Source: Candidatus Rifleibacteriota bacterium
Lineage (GTDB): Bacteria > UBP17 > UBA6191 > JACPRK01
Direction: 5' to 3'
DNA length: 25,898 nt
Assembly: GCA_016213865.1 (NCBI GenBank)
Contig: JACQZL010000007.1
Location: 1-25,898 of the forward strand
In this document: positions 8,094 through 16,417 of the stretch, piece by piece
Position numbering within the stretch: position 1 is the first letter of the stretch
How the letters are laid out: every line of letters starts with the position of its first letter
Made by a program: the position numbers and the translations under genes
Notes under the pieces: model-generated
Told to the model about the DNA's origin: nothing
Database searches by the model: none
What the model saw: the letters and a program-made list of their open reading frames with translations, nothing else

Positions 8094-9071
8094 ATGAGCC
8101 CCAGCCTCGTGAGCATCCTGGTGCCATCCTACAACCAGGCGGCCTTCATCGGCAGGTGCCTCGAGAGCGTGCTGGCCCAGACGTTCGGGGATTGGGAACT
8201 GTTCGTCGCGGACGACGGGTCCAGCGACGGCACCCCCGACCTCGTCCGGAGGTACACGGACCGTCGCATCCACCTCCTGGAGCTGGAACATCGCGGCATC
8301 TGGTACCTCGGAGAGACCTACGCGGCGGCGCTCGAACGGTCGACCGGCGAGCTGATCGCCATCCTGGACGGGGACGACTACTGGCCTGCCGACAAGCTGG
8401 CAAGGCAGGTCCCCACTTTCGAGTCCCCCGAGGTCGTGCTCTCTCACGGGGCCTGCGTCACGGTGGACCGCGAGGGCCGGACGCTGCAACTGCGCAGACC
8501 GCCCCGCTCGCTCTGCGGCACCCGGCCCGGGTCGCGCATGGTCCGCGGACTGCTCAGCAGCGATCGGTCCATTCCGTGGTCCGTGACCGTGATGGTGAGG
8601 CGGCGGGCCCTCCTGGCCGCCGGCGGCTTTCTCCAGCCGGCCTACGAACCTCTGGTCGACTTCCCGACCTGGCTCAACGTGGCCATGCTGGGCGCCTGCG
8701 TGGGACTGGACGAGGTGTTGGGGTTCTACGTCGTTCACTCGCAGTCGGTCTGCCGGACGCCCGAGACGGTCATCGTCGAAGGCCACGCCCGGTATCGCCG
8801 GGAGTTCATCGAGAGACGCTCGGCCGAACTGGTAGGCGACGAGGCCGGAAAGACGAAGCTGCTCGAGGTGGTCGAGGGCTCGCGGTGCTACGTGCTGGGG
8901 CTGCTCGCCTCGAGGCAAGGGGAGCGGTCCTCGTCGGTTTCGCTCCTCGCCCGGGCCATCGCCTGCGGAGACCTGGAGACGAAGGCCAAGGGCCTCCTCC
9001 GTTTGGCCGCCGAGCTCTGGGCCGTGGCTTACCATCGCGTTGCGGCCTGGCTGGGGCGTGGCGCCGAGTAA
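8094..9071 (+). CDS. Family 2 glycosyltransferase (GT-A fold)
   Basis: This gene encodes 325 residues. The opening 'SLVSILVPSYNQAAFIGRCL' is the classic GT2 first strand and helix. 'DDGSSDGT' at 40-47 binds the nucleotide and 'DGDD' at 92-95 is the DXD metal site. The second half is divergent and Arg-rich, with no membrane segment. It should add a sugar to a lipid-linked or protein acceptor in the cytoplasm; donor and acceptor are unknown. It is the only plus-strand gene within the polysaccharide locus. It has its own promoter-like sequence at 8011 and ends in a 43-bp convergent overlap with the GT4 gene. The ATG at 8094 starts exactly at the domain, but no good ribosome site is visible. Confidence 0.9.
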   Translation: MSPSLVSILVPSYNQAAFIGRCLESVLAQTFGDWELFVADDGSSDGTPDLVRRYTDRRIHLLELEHRGIWYLGETYAAALERSTGELIAILDGDDYWPADKLARQVPTFESPEVVLSHGACVTVDREGRTLQLRRPPRSLCGTRPGSRMVRGLLSSDRSIPWSVTVMVRRRALLAAGGFLQPAYEPLVDFPTWLNVAMLGACVGLDEVLGFYVVHSQSVCRTPETVIVEGHARYRREFIERRSAELVGDEAGKTKLLEVVEGSRCYVLGLLASRQGERSSSVSLLARAIACGDLETKAKGLLRLAAELWAVAYHRVAAWLGRGAE

Positions 9072-10051
9072 CCGACCGCCTCCCGGTACAGCTCGATGGT
9101 CCGCGTCACGATCTCGGGCAGGTGCACGCCGCGGGCGACCTCGCGACCGTTGGAGCGGCGCGGTTGCCGCAACACCGAGAGGAGCGCGTCGGCGATCGCT
9201 TCCGGGTCGCGCTCGACCAACCGCGACCACTCGACGGATTCGAGGTATCTCTTCACGTCGCCGACGTCCGTCGAGATAACCGGCAAGTTGCAGACGAGCG
9301 CTTCCTGGACGATGGTCGGCATGCCCTCGCGTTCGCTCGTGACGAGCAGGCAATCGGAGGCCTTCATCAGAAGCGGCATCCGGTCGGGCTCCACTCCGCC
9401 GTAGACGATCTCCAGGCGGGCCGTGGGTAACCGGCGGCGGACCGACTCGAGCGCTGCCACCGCCAGGTCCAGCCGCTTGGCGTGCGGGGTCTGGCTGGCG
9501 TAGAAGAGGACCACGCGGTCGTCGCCGTTCCATCCGAGTTCTTCGCGGGCCTCGTCGCGCGGCCCCGGTCGAAAGAGCTCCGGATCGGCCCCCGCTGGGA
9601 GCACCGTGACGCGACCGGCGCACCAGGAGAGCCGGTCCTTCAGCTCGTGGCTCACGCAGATGATGCGTCTGGCCCTGAGGGCCGAGAGGTGGGAGAAGAG
9701 GTGGCCCAGCGTGTTGCGGAGCCATGAGTCCGCGACCGCCGGGTTGAGGTCGCTGCCGTGGAAGGTGGCGACGAGAGGCAGCGCGGTGGCGGTGGCGCAG
9801 ACCAGGGCCGTCATCGAGCCGAACTGAGCGTGGACCAGCTCGGCCTTGAACTCCGCCAGCTCGCGACGCAGGCGCAGCCACTCGCGAGCGAGCACGGTCG
9901 GCGAGGTGCGCGAGGCAAGAAAGAAGGGACGGACCGGCAGGCCGGCCGCCTGGAGGCCCGCGACGAGTCGCTTGCAGAAGATCATCGAGGGGCCGGTCGA
10001 CGGGCCCGGGATCACCGCCACCACTCGCGGACCCTCGAGGACCTGCGTCAT
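9029..10051 (-). CDS. Family 4 glycosyltransferase (GT-B fold)
   Basis: This gene encodes 340 residues. The N-terminal acceptor domain contains 'HAQFGSMTAL' and 'TFHGSDLN' (97-103), typical of GT4. The C-terminal donor domain has the linker 'VLPAGADPELF' (150-160), a basic 'HAKRLD' (190-195) and the EX7E motif at E242/E250 in 'SEREGMPTIVQEALVCNLPV'. GT4 enzymes are retaining transferases that add hexoses or related sugars from nucleotide donors to glycan or lipid acceptors. The ATG overlaps the stop of the preceding GT4 gene as ATGA, so the two are translationally coupled. It is the last gene of the upstream minus-strand block, and its 3' end overlaps the convergent GT2 gene by 43 bp. Confidence 0.92.
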   Translation of the reverse strand: MTQVLEGPRVVAVIPGPSTGPSMIFCKRLVAGLQAAGLPVRPFFLASRTSPTVLAREWLRLRRELAEFKAELVHAQFGSMTALVCATATALPLVATFHGSDLNPAVADSWLRNTLGHLFSHLSALRARRIICVSHELKDRLSWCAGRVTVLPAGADPELFRPGPRDEAREELGWNGDDRVVLFYASQTPHAKRLDLAVAALESVRRRLPTARLEIVYGGVEPDRMPLLMKASDCLLVTSEREGMPTIVQEALVCNLPVISTDVGDVKRYLESVEWSRLVERDPEAIADALLSVLRQPRRSNGREVARGVHLPEIVTRTIELYREAVGYSAPRPSQAATRW

Positions 10052-11355
10052 GGAGCACCCGATCGCGTCAAAACCGCATCCTCAGTGAGGAGCTGCAGTT
10101 TCTCACCGCCGAGAGTCTGCCTCGCCGGAGGGCTGTCCGCCAGGCCCGTCAGCTTGGCGGCCAGCGCACCGTAGACGGCCCCGGCCTCGAACCGCTCGTG
10201 GAAGAGGGCGCGGGCCGCGGCTTTCATCGAGCGCAGCCGTTCCCGGTCCCCGAGCAAGGTCTTGACGCAGCTCACCAGCGCCTCGACGTCCCCGACGGGG
10301 TAGTTGAGGCCGAGGCGGTGCGTCTCGATGAGGTCGAAGAGGTCCGCCTTCGTCGTGTTCAGGAGCGCCAGGCCACTCGACAGATACTCGAAGCTCTTGT
10401 TGGGCACCGCGCCCGGCACGTTGTGAGCGATGAGGCCCACGTCGCTGTTGGCCAGCAGGTACCTCAAGCTGGCGGCCTCCAGCCAGCCGGGAAGGACGAC
10501 GTTCGACAACCCACGCGCAGCCTCACGAAGGCGCGGCGCTTCGGGACCGTCGCCCGCCAGCACGAACTGGACGCCGGACTCGCCGGACTCCTGCAACCGC
10601 CGGGCGGCAGCCAACACGGTGTGAAGGTCGTAGCTCGCCCCGAACGTGCCGATGAAGAGACACCTCAGCACCTCTCCCTTGGGGCCGGGACCCAGGTCCA
10701 CCGGCTCCTGGCTCCGGCCCGCCGGGTCCTCGTATCCCAGGTAGAAGACCTCGTCGCGTGGATTGCGCCCGCGGCCGGAGTAGTCCAGGGCCCAGTCGAG
10801 GAAGGACCGCGAGACGCTGGTGACGGCCGTGGCCCCGCGCAGCACCTCGCGTCCCATCCGGAACTGTCCGGACAGGAGCAGCTTTCCCAGCCAACGGAGC
10901 GACCGCGGCACGTGCGAGAGGAAGAGGTGGGGCCAGGGATCGCGCACGTCGACCAGCAGAGGGACCCTCCTCTTGTCGGCGTAGCTAAACGCGGCATGGG
11001 CCAGCTCGATGGTCGGATAACCGCAGTAGATCACGTCCGGCGCCGGCCGCGTCGGGGCCAGCCTCTCGAACTGGGCCGCGACCGCACGCTGGTTCCTGAA
11101 ACGGACCAGCGAGACGTTGCGCGAGTAGGGCGGTCCCCAGAGCAACTCGAGCGTCAAGCCCGACCCCACCTGGACCGTGACGTTCCCGGGGGCCCGGTAG
11201 GTCTTGCGCTGGTGATTGAAGGCGTCCGCCCACCAGGTGACCTGATATCCCATCGACGCCAGCTTTCGCGCCAGCAGTCCCGTTCGCATGGAGCGGGCGC
11301 CCTCGTCCACGGGGAGGGGCTCCCCGACCTCGACCAGCCAGACGCGCCTCGTCAT
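10048..11355 (-). CDS. Family 4 glycosyltransferase (GT-B fold)
   Basis: This gene encodes 435 residues. The N-terminal domain has 'EGARSMRTGLLARKLASMGY', the usual glycine-poor acceptor loop of this GT4 subgroup. 'LLVDVRDPWPH' follows near residue 135. The donor domain contains 'LFIGTFGASYDLHTVLAA', 'FVLAGDGPEAPRLREAA' and 'NKSFEYLSSGLALLNT', a form of the conserved donor-binding 'P-N-K-x-x-E-Y' motif. It should be a cytoplasmic retaining transferase acting on the nascent lipid-linked glycan. Its start is preceded by a 28-codon reading frame whose stop overlaps this ATG (ATGA). Its own stop overlaps the next GT4 start in the same way. The sugar specificity cannot be predicted. Confidence 0.92.
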   Translation of the reverse strand: MTRRVWLVEVGEPLPVDEGARSMRTGLLARKLASMGYQVTWWADAFNHQRKTYRAPGNVTVQVGSGLTLELLWGPPYSRNVSLVRFRNQRAVAAQFERLAPTRPAPDVIYCGYPTIELAHAAFSYADKRRVPLLVDVRDPWPHLFLSHVPRSLRWLGKLLLSGQFRMGREVLRGATAVTSVSRSFLDWALDYSGRGRNPRDEVFYLGYEDPAGRSQEPVDLGPGPKGEVLRCLFIGTFGASYDLHTVLAAARRLQESGESGVQFVLAGDGPEAPRLREAARGLSNVVLPGWLEAASLRYLLANSDVGLIAHNVPGAVPNKSFEYLSSGLALLNTTKADLFDLIETHRLGLNYPVGDVEALVSCVKTLLGDRERLRSMKAAARALFHERFEAGAVYGALAAKLTGLADSPPARQTLGGEKLQLLTEDAVLTRSGAP

Positions 11356-11438
11356 CTTCGTGGGCCTTCCGTGCCGGCGGACTGCCGCCGGGACCTTTTT
11401 CGCGACCCGATCTCCGGGTCCGTGCCTTTGGTCTTCAT
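11352..11438 (-). CDS. Possible 28-residue basic mini-protein bridging two genes
   Basis: ATG 11438 overlaps the methyltransferase stop as ATGA. The frame's own TGA (11352-11354) overlaps the ATG of the GT4 gene, again as ATGA. The predicted peptide is strongly basic ('RKRSRRQ' in its middle) and resembles nothing I recognise. Without it the 79-bp gap breaks an otherwise tightly coupled operon. It may serve mainly to keep ribosomes moving to the GT4 start, or it may be a chance frame. Coding evidence is limited to the double overlap. Confidence 0.25.
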   Translation of the reverse strand: MKTKGTDPEIGSRKRSRRQSAGTEGPRR

Positions 11439-12232
11439 GACAGCCGCCCCACCAGGTAGACGACCTTGTGCTCGGTGACCGCGGCGTCCGGAGGCAACGG
11501 CTCGGGCGGACGATCCGGGGCGAGTCCGTCGCGGAGCTCGACCGGCTGCTGCACGAGGCGTCCCAGGAACAGACGCTTGAGCCACTCCTTGCCCGCCATC
11601 GTCTTCGGGATGAGCCCGAGCGAGACCGCCGTCCGCTTGAGCACGGAGACGAGCTTCTGGCGAGGGGACCGCGGCCCCAGACGGAAGGCGCCCAGCAGCT
11701 CCGGCTCGAACCCGGTCTGCCGGGCCAGGTCCGCCAGCTCCCTGCCCGAGTAGTACCGGGTCGCGAACGGGCTGGGATTGAAGTCCGCCCACTCCCGGTT
11801 CGCCGAACAGATGAGCAGCAAGCCCCGCGGCCGGAGCACCCTGCGGCATTCGGCCAGGAAGACCTCGGGCCGCTTCAAGTAGTAGATGGCCTCGTACAGG
11901 ACCACCATGTCGAAAGAGGCACGCCCGAACGGCAGTTCGTGCGCGTCGAGCCGCAGCACCGGGACCCGAGCCCCATAGTGCCGCCTCGCGACGCGGACCA
12001 GGCTCTCGGTGAAGTCGCCGCCCACGACGCGTCGAGCGCTGGCCGCGAGAGTGCCGAGCCCCTGCCCGGCGCCGCAGGCGACCTCGAGGACGTCGCGGCC
12101 CTTCGATTGACGCGCCGCAAAGGCGTAGCGCGTCACGTCCATCGACAGGTTCTCCTCGGTGACGCGATTGCCGGCCCTCTCGGTCACATCCGAGAAGTCG
12201 GTCACTCGAACGGGGACTGCGGATTCGCTCAT
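11435..12232 (-). CDS. Class I SAM-dependent methyltransferase
   Basis: This gene encodes 265 residues. Motif I 'VLEVACGAGQGLGTL' is at 48-62. The acidic motif II end is in 'VVGGDFTESLVRVARRHY', and 'DAHELPFGRASFDMVVLYEA' and 'EVFLAECRRVLRPRGLLLI' are the usual Methyltransf_11 motifs. It transfers a methyl group from S-adenosylmethionine, here probably to a sugar hydroxyl or amine of the polysaccharide or its nucleotide-sugar precursor. The N terminus has about 30 extra residues before the fold. The 44-bp gap to the upstream aminotransferase gene contains an AGGA-like site before ATG 12232. Modification of the aminosugar made by the neighbouring enzymes is a reasonable guess, not shown by the sequence. 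Confidence 0.88.
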   Translation of the reverse strand: MSESAVPVRVTDFSDVTERAGNRVTEENLSMDVTRYAFAARQSKGRDVLEVACGAGQGLGTLAASARRVVGGDFTESLVRVARRHYGARVPVLRLDAHELPFGRASFDMVVLYEAIYYLKRPEVFLAECRRVLRPRGLLLICSANREWADFNPSPFATRYYSGRELADLARQTGFEPELLGAFRLGPRSPRQKLVSVLKRTAVSLGLIPKTMAGKEWLKRLFLGRLVQQPVELRDGLAPDRPPEPLPPDAAVTEHKVVYLVGRLS

Positions 12233-12276
12233 GCCGGTTTCCTGACGTCGCCAGTCGCCCCTCGCGGGACGCGCGC

Positions 12277-13434
12277 TCAACCCAGTCGCTCGAGCCTCCT
12301 GCACGCTTCGTCGAGGTCCTCGTCGGACTTGGCGAAACAGAGTCTGAGCAGGCTGGAGCCCCCGTCCCCCTGGAAGAAGGCTTCGCCCGGTACCGTGGCG
12401 AGCCCCGCCTCGCGCAGCAGGTACATCGCCCGGTCCTTGCCGCTCTGGCCGGGCAACCGCGAGGCGTCCGCCAGCACGTAATAGGCGCCGCCCGGCACGC
12501 AGGGCTCGAGCCCCGCGGTGGACAGCGCCGCGCAGATCCGGTCGCGCTTGCGTTCGTACGTCGCGGACTGCGCCTGGTAGAAGTCCGGCGGCAAGGACTC
12601 GATGCCCTCGGCCACGCCCACTTGAAGCGGCGCCGGCGCGCAAACGTAGATGAGGTCGTTGAGGTACCCGATCATCCGGGCCACCGGCGCGGGGGCCACG
12701 CTGTAGCCGATGCGCCACCCGGTGACCGAGAACGTCTTCGAGTACCCCGAAATGGTGATCGTGCGGTCTTTCAGCTCCGGCAGCGAGGCCGGGCTGACGT
12801 GCCGATTGCCGTCGAAGAGGATGTACTCGTAGATCTCGTCGGTGAAGACGTAGAGGTCGTGCTTCTCGGCCACGGCGGCGACGCACTCGAGCTCGGAGCG
12901 GGTCCAGACCTTGCCGCACGGGTTGGAGGGAGTGCAGACGACGAGGCCGCGCGTACGAGGCGTGAGTGCCGCCTCGAGCATCTCCTGGCTGAAGGTCCAG
13001 TCCGGGGCCCGCATCCGCACGGTTCTCGGGACGGCCTCGACGGCCAGGATCGTGTTGAGGTGATAGCCGTAGAACGGCTCGAACAGCACCAGCTCGTCGC
13101 CCGGATTGAGCAACGCCAGCAGCGCGCAGTAGAACGCCCCCGTCGAGCCGGCGCTGACGGTGATGTCCGTCTCGGGGTCGGCCTCGATCCGGTTGTACTG
13201 CCGCAGCTTGCGGCTGAGGGCGACCCGGAGCTTCGAAAGCCCGTCGTGGCGCGTGTAGCTGTTCGTCCCCTCGTCCACGGCGCGCTTGGCTCCGGCCCGG
13301 ACCTGGGGCGGCACCTCGGTGTCGCAGATTCCCTGGGCCAGGTTGATGCCGCCGACCCTCGCGCACTCGACGGACATCGCCCGGATCTCCGCCTGCACGA
13401 TGCGAGCGGCCCGCTCGCTCAATCGAAATGACAT
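12277..13434 (-). CDS. Class I/II PLP-dependent aminotransferase
   Basis: This gene encodes 385 residues, the normal size for fold type I class I aminotransferases. The PLP lysine is K233 in 'ISGYSKTFSVTGWRIGY'. Asn171 ('PSNPCG') and Asp199 ('FTDEIYEY') contact the cofactor, and R364 ('LLRLCFA') should hold the substrate carboxylate. The family covers aspartate, aromatic and kynurenine-type transaminases, and the exact substrate is not readable. The start has a GGGAGG site 6-7 bp upstream. It lies 18 bp after the DegT-type gene and 44 bp before the methyltransferase. Inside a polysaccharide operon it may supply an amino acid substituent or an amino donor. A housekeeping transaminase inserted in the operon is the alternative. 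Confidence 0.92.
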   Translation of the reverse strand: MSFRLSERAARIVQAEIRAMSVECARVGGINLAQGICDTEVPPQVRAGAKRAVDEGTNSYTRHDGLSKLRVALSRKLRQYNRIEADPETDITVSAGSTGAFYCALLALLNPGDELVLFEPFYGYHLNTILAVEAVPRTVRMRAPDWTFSQEMLEAALTPRTRGLVVCTPSNPCGKVWTRSELECVAAVAEKHDLYVFTDEIYEYILFDGNRHVSPASLPELKDRTITISGYSKTFSVTGWRIGYSVAPAPVARMIGYLNDLIYVCAPAPLQVGVAEGIESLPPDFYQAQSATYERKRDRICAALSTAGLEPCVPGGAYYVLADASRLPGQSGKDRAMYLLREAGLATVPGEAFFQGDGGSSLLRLCFAKSDEDLDEACRRLERLG

Positions 13435-13452
13435 CTTCGCCCTCCCGCTCCC

Positions 13453-14601
13453 CTAGCGCTTCTCGACGAACTCCCGGATGAGGCCTACCGTGAGGTCGAC
13501 CTGCTCGGGCGTCGTCTCGGCGCTCATGGGCAGCGACATGACCTCTCTGCAAAGCTGCTCGGTCTTCGGCAGGTGCAGCTCTCCCAGCTTCAGGCCCTCG
13601 TGGCGCCACATCGGCTTGGGCCAGCTCACCAGGGTCTCGACACCCCGTTCCGTCAGGAACGCCCTCAGGTCGTCGCGCCGCCGGCAGCGGATGACGTAGT
13701 TCTGGTAGCTGTCACGGAAGGCGGCCCCGGGGAAGTGGGGGAGCCTCAGTTCCTCGAGGTCCGAGAGTCCGGCGTGGTACCGCTCGGCCATCGCCCGGCG
13801 GTGCTCGATCCAGTCCGGGAAGTGCTTCAGCTTCACGTCCAGCACGGCGGCCTGGATATTGTCCAGGAGCGCCGTGTAACCGTGAGTGTGGAACTCGCCG
13901 GTGGCCCGATCCTCGCCGTTGTAGCGAAGCAGCGTCGCCATCCTGGCGACCTCGGGATCGTCCGTGGTGATCGCTCCGCCGTCGGCAAAACCTCCCAGGG
14001 CCTTGAAGGGATAGAAGCTGAAACAGCCGTGCCCGAAGGAACCTCCCTTGCGGCCTTCGAAGGTGGCCCCCAGCCCCTGGCAGGCGTCCTCGACGACGAC
14101 GAGGCGGTGCTCGCGGGCGAAGGACATCAGCCGCCCCATGTCACAGAGCCGGCCGTTCAGGTGTACGGGCATGATGGCCCGGGTGCGAGGCGTGAGCGCC
14201 CGCTCGAGCTGGTCCAGGTCCATGTTGAAGTCGTCGGTGACGTCGACCAGGACGGGCTTTGCCCCGGCGTGAAGGATGGCCGAGACGGACGCGACGAAGG
14301 TGTGCGCGACGGTGATCACCTCGTCGCCCGCGCCGATGCCGGCCGCCAGCAACGAGAAGTGCAGCGCGTGGTACCCGCTTGCCACGCCGACGGCGTACTT
14401 CGTCCCCACGAACTCGGCCAGGTTTCTTTCGAAGCCGGCGAGCTGCTTGCGGAGGATCAGGTCCCCGTTTTCGAGACAATCGAAGATGGCCGCGTCGAGC
14501 TCGCTCTTCAACCGCCGGTAGTGCTTCTTGGCGTCGACGAACGGTACGAGGTAGCTCTTGCCGGTTGCTCTGCTCTTGGTATCGCTGCCCGGTGGGTTCA
14601 T
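13453..14601 (-). CDS. DegT/DnrJ/EryC1/StrS-family sugar aminotransferase
   Basis: This gene encodes 382 residues. PLP lysine K200 is in 'CFSFYPFKALGGFADGG'. 'VEDACQGLGATFEG' (170-183) gives the ring-stacking Asp172 and Gln175, and 'SGYHALHFSL' (75-84) gives the phosphate-binding loop. 'MPVHLNGRLCDM' is also characteristic. The family aminates keto-sugars linked to nucleotides (for example to amino-dideoxyhexoses), with glutamate as the usual donor. A few members act on other ketones, such as AHBA synthase and scyllo-inosose aminotransferase. The ATG overlaps the stop of the transketolase C-subunit gene as ATGA and has a GGAG site, so it is co-translated with the split transketolase. The product is likely an amino sugar for the glycan. 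Confidence 0.93.
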   Translation of the reverse strand: MNPPGSDTKSRATGKSYLVPFVDAKKHYRRLKSELDAAIFDCLENGDLILRKQLAGFERNLAEFVGTKYAVGVASGYHALHFSLLAAGIGAGDEVITVAHTFVASVSAILHAGAKPVLVDVTDDFNMDLDQLERALTPRTRAIMPVHLNGRLCDMGRLMSFAREHRLVVVEDACQGLGATFEGRKGGSFGHGCFSFYPFKALGGFADGGAITTDDPEVARMATLLRYNGEDRATGEFHTHGYTALLDNIQAAVLDVKLKHFPDWIEHRRAMAERYHAGLSDLEELRLPHFPGAAFRDSYQNYVIRCRRRDDLRAFLTERGVETLVSWPKPMWRHEGLKLGELHLPKTEQLCREVMSLPMSAETTPEQVDLTVGLIREFVEKR

Positions 14602-15560
14602 GGTCTGCTCCTGGAAGCCTCGCGCGCGGGCGCGCGGATGGGTTTGGCCAGCGCCTCCGCGGCGGCGACGATGCCGTCCACCGTGATGCCGCAGACCGCT
14701 CGCAGGTAGTCTTGGTCGCCGACGCTGCGGCAGAACGCGTCCGGAAGCGCCACCATGCGGAACGGCACGCGTACCGGGCTTTCTTGCGACAGCACGTCCG
14801 CGACCGCGCTGCCGAGACCGCCGATGACGCTGTGCTCTTCCACCGTGACGAGGCCGCCGGTCTCCGCGGCCGCGGCGAGGATGGCGTCCCGGTCCAGGGG
14901 CTTGAGCGTGTGCATGCTCAGGACACGGGCGGTCTTGCCGTCACGCGAAAGCCGCTCGGCCGCGTCCAGGACTGCTTTCAGGACACCTCCCGTGCTGAGC
15001 AGCGTCAGGTCGCTGCCCTCCCGGACCTTCAGGGCCTTGCCCAGCTCCACCTTGACGCCGTCGGCGTGGAGCTTCGGCTCGCCCGCCCGACCCAGCCTGA
15101 GATAACAGGGCCCCTGATGCCGGGCGAGCGCGCGCGTCAGCCGGTCGGTCTCCACGGGATCGCCGGGGGCCACGACCACCAGTCCCGGCAGCGACCGCAG
15201 GATGGCGAGGTCTTCGGTCGCGTGGTGAGTCGCACCGAGCGCTCCGTACGAGAAGCCTCCGCCGACCGAGACGACCTTGACGTTGGCGTTGTGATAGCAG
15301 AGGTCGTTGCGGATCTGCTCGAGGCATCGGAGCGTGGGGAAGTTCGCGATGGAGTAGGTGAACACGGTCTTGCCGCAGAGCGCCATCCCGGCCGCCAGGC
15401 CGGTCATGTTCTGCTCGGCGACGCCCGCGTTCAGGAACTGCCGCGGGAACCTGTTCGCGAAGGTCTCTATCACGCCGAAGCCCAGGTCCCCGGTGACGAT
15501 CGTGATGCGCTCGTCCCGCTCCGCCAGCTCCGTCAGCGTGCGAAAGAAGGCGGTCCTCAC
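14598..15560 (-). CDS. Transketolase-like protein, C-terminal (pyrimidine-binding plus C-terminal domain) subunit
   Basis: This gene encodes 320 residues from a GTG start. The domain starts 'ITIVTGDLGFGVIETFANRF'. It contains 'FLNAGVAEQNMTGLAAGMAL' with the conserved Glu that activates the thiamine pyrophosphate ring, then 'THHATEDLAILRSLPG'. The C-terminal regulatory-type domain begins about residue 190 ('LLSTGGVLKAVLDAAERL'). With the upstream gene it forms a two-chain thiamine-dependent enzyme that moves two-carbon ketol units. The GTG is chosen because it overlaps the TGA of the N subunit (GTGA) and has a GGAGG site 9 bp upstream. Its stop overlaps the DegT-type start. Split transketolases in biosynthetic loci usually make a precursor, whereas housekeeping ones tend to be single-chain. 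Confidence 0.93.
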   Translation of the reverse strand: MRTAFFRTLTELAERDERITIVTGDLGFGVIETFANRFPRQFLNAGVAEQNMTGLAAGMALCGKTVFTYSIANFPTLRCLEQIRNDLCYHNANVKVVSVGGGFSYGALGATHHATEDLAILRSLPGLVVVAPGDPVETDRLTRALARHQGPCYLRLGRAGEPKLHADGVKVELGKALKVREGSDLTLLSTGGVLKAVLDAAERLSRDGKTARVLSMHTLKPLDRDAILAAAAETGGLVTVEEHSVIGGLGSAVADVLSQESPVRVPFRMVALPDAFCRSVGDQDYLRAVCGITVDGIVAAAEALAKPIRAPAREASRSRP

Positions 15561-16417
15561 GGCGCGACGGCCTCCACTTCGCGAAGGGCCCTTTCGAGCT
15601 CCTCGCCCCTGGGCGTGCGGTAGTGCCACAGCAGCTCGTTCTCCATGAAGCTCACGCCCTTTCCCTTCACCGTGTGAGCGAGGATGCAGACGGGTTTGCC
15701 GGACTCGGGGGGCCTCGCCTCGAGGGCACGCTCGATCGCTGCAACGTCGTGACCGTCGAGCTCCTGGACGGTCCACCCGAAGGCCCTCCACTTGTCGGCC
15801 AGGGGGGAGAGGTCGAGGACCTGCCGGACCGAGCCGAGGCTCTGGATCTTGTTGTAGTCGACGATCGCCACGAGGTTTTCCAGCCGGTGATGCGGCGCGA
15901 AGAGGACCGCCTCCCAGATCGAACCCTCGTCGCACTCGCCGTCGCTGAGCAGGACCACGGTGCGCCACGAGTGCCCGTCCCGCTTCGCCGCCAGGGCCAT
16001 CCCGCAGCCGACGGAGAGCCCGTGCCCCAGCGCGCCCGTCGAGAGCTCGACCCCGGGGACCCCGGTGTGGACGATGTGGCCGGCCAGGCGAGCTCCGTTT
16101 TGATAGAAACTCTCCAACCACTCCATTGGAAAGAACCCGCGTTCGGCCAGGGCCGCGTAGAGGCCGGCGCACCCGTGCCCCTTGCTCAGGATGAAGCGAT
16201 CCCGCCCGGGCCAATCCGGCCGGGCGGGGTCGACGGCCAGCCCCCCGCCGTAGAGGACGGCCAGGAGCTCCGCCATCGAGAGGGAGCTCCCCACGTGCGA
16301 GCTGCCGGCCCGGTTGGTCATCCGCAGGACGTGGAGCCGGATGCTCTTGGCGAACGCCCGGAGCTCCGCGTGCCGGACCCGAGCGTCGGGAGAGGGTCGA
16401 AAGGGCGCGTCGTTCAT
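15557..16417 (-). CDS. Transketolase-like protein, N-terminal (thiamine pyrophosphate-binding) subunit
   Basis: This gene encodes 286 residues from ATG 16417, preceded by GAGG at 5 bp. The TPP- and metal-binding motif runs from 'SDGE' (158-161) to Asn189 in 'AIVDYNKIQS'. Other marks are 'RDRFILSKGHGCAGLYAAL' (72-90), 'HVGSSLSMAELLAVLY' (41-56) and 'STGALGHGLSVG' (126-137). It pairs with the next gene, overlapping it by 4 bp, to make a complete transketolase-type enzyme. The reading frame has no stop upstream. It runs continuously into the truncated sugar transferase that starts at 16852, so a fused 431-residue product is possible. The independent ribosome site and full domain length suggest this ATG is also used alone. 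Confidence 0.93.
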   Translation of the reverse strand: MNDAPFRPSPDARVRHAELRAFAKSIRLHVLRMTNRAGSSHVGSSLSMAELLAVLYGGGLAVDPARPDWPGRDRFILSKGHGCAGLYAALAERGFFPMEWLESFYQNGARLAGHIVHTGVPGVELSTGALGHGLSVGCGMALAAKRDGHSWRTVVLLSDGECDEGSIWEAVLFAPHHRLENLVAIVDYNKIQSLGSVRQVLDLSPLADKWRAFGWTVQELDGHDVAAIERALEARPPESGKPVCILAHTVKGKGVSFMENELLWHYRTPRGEELERALREVEAVAP

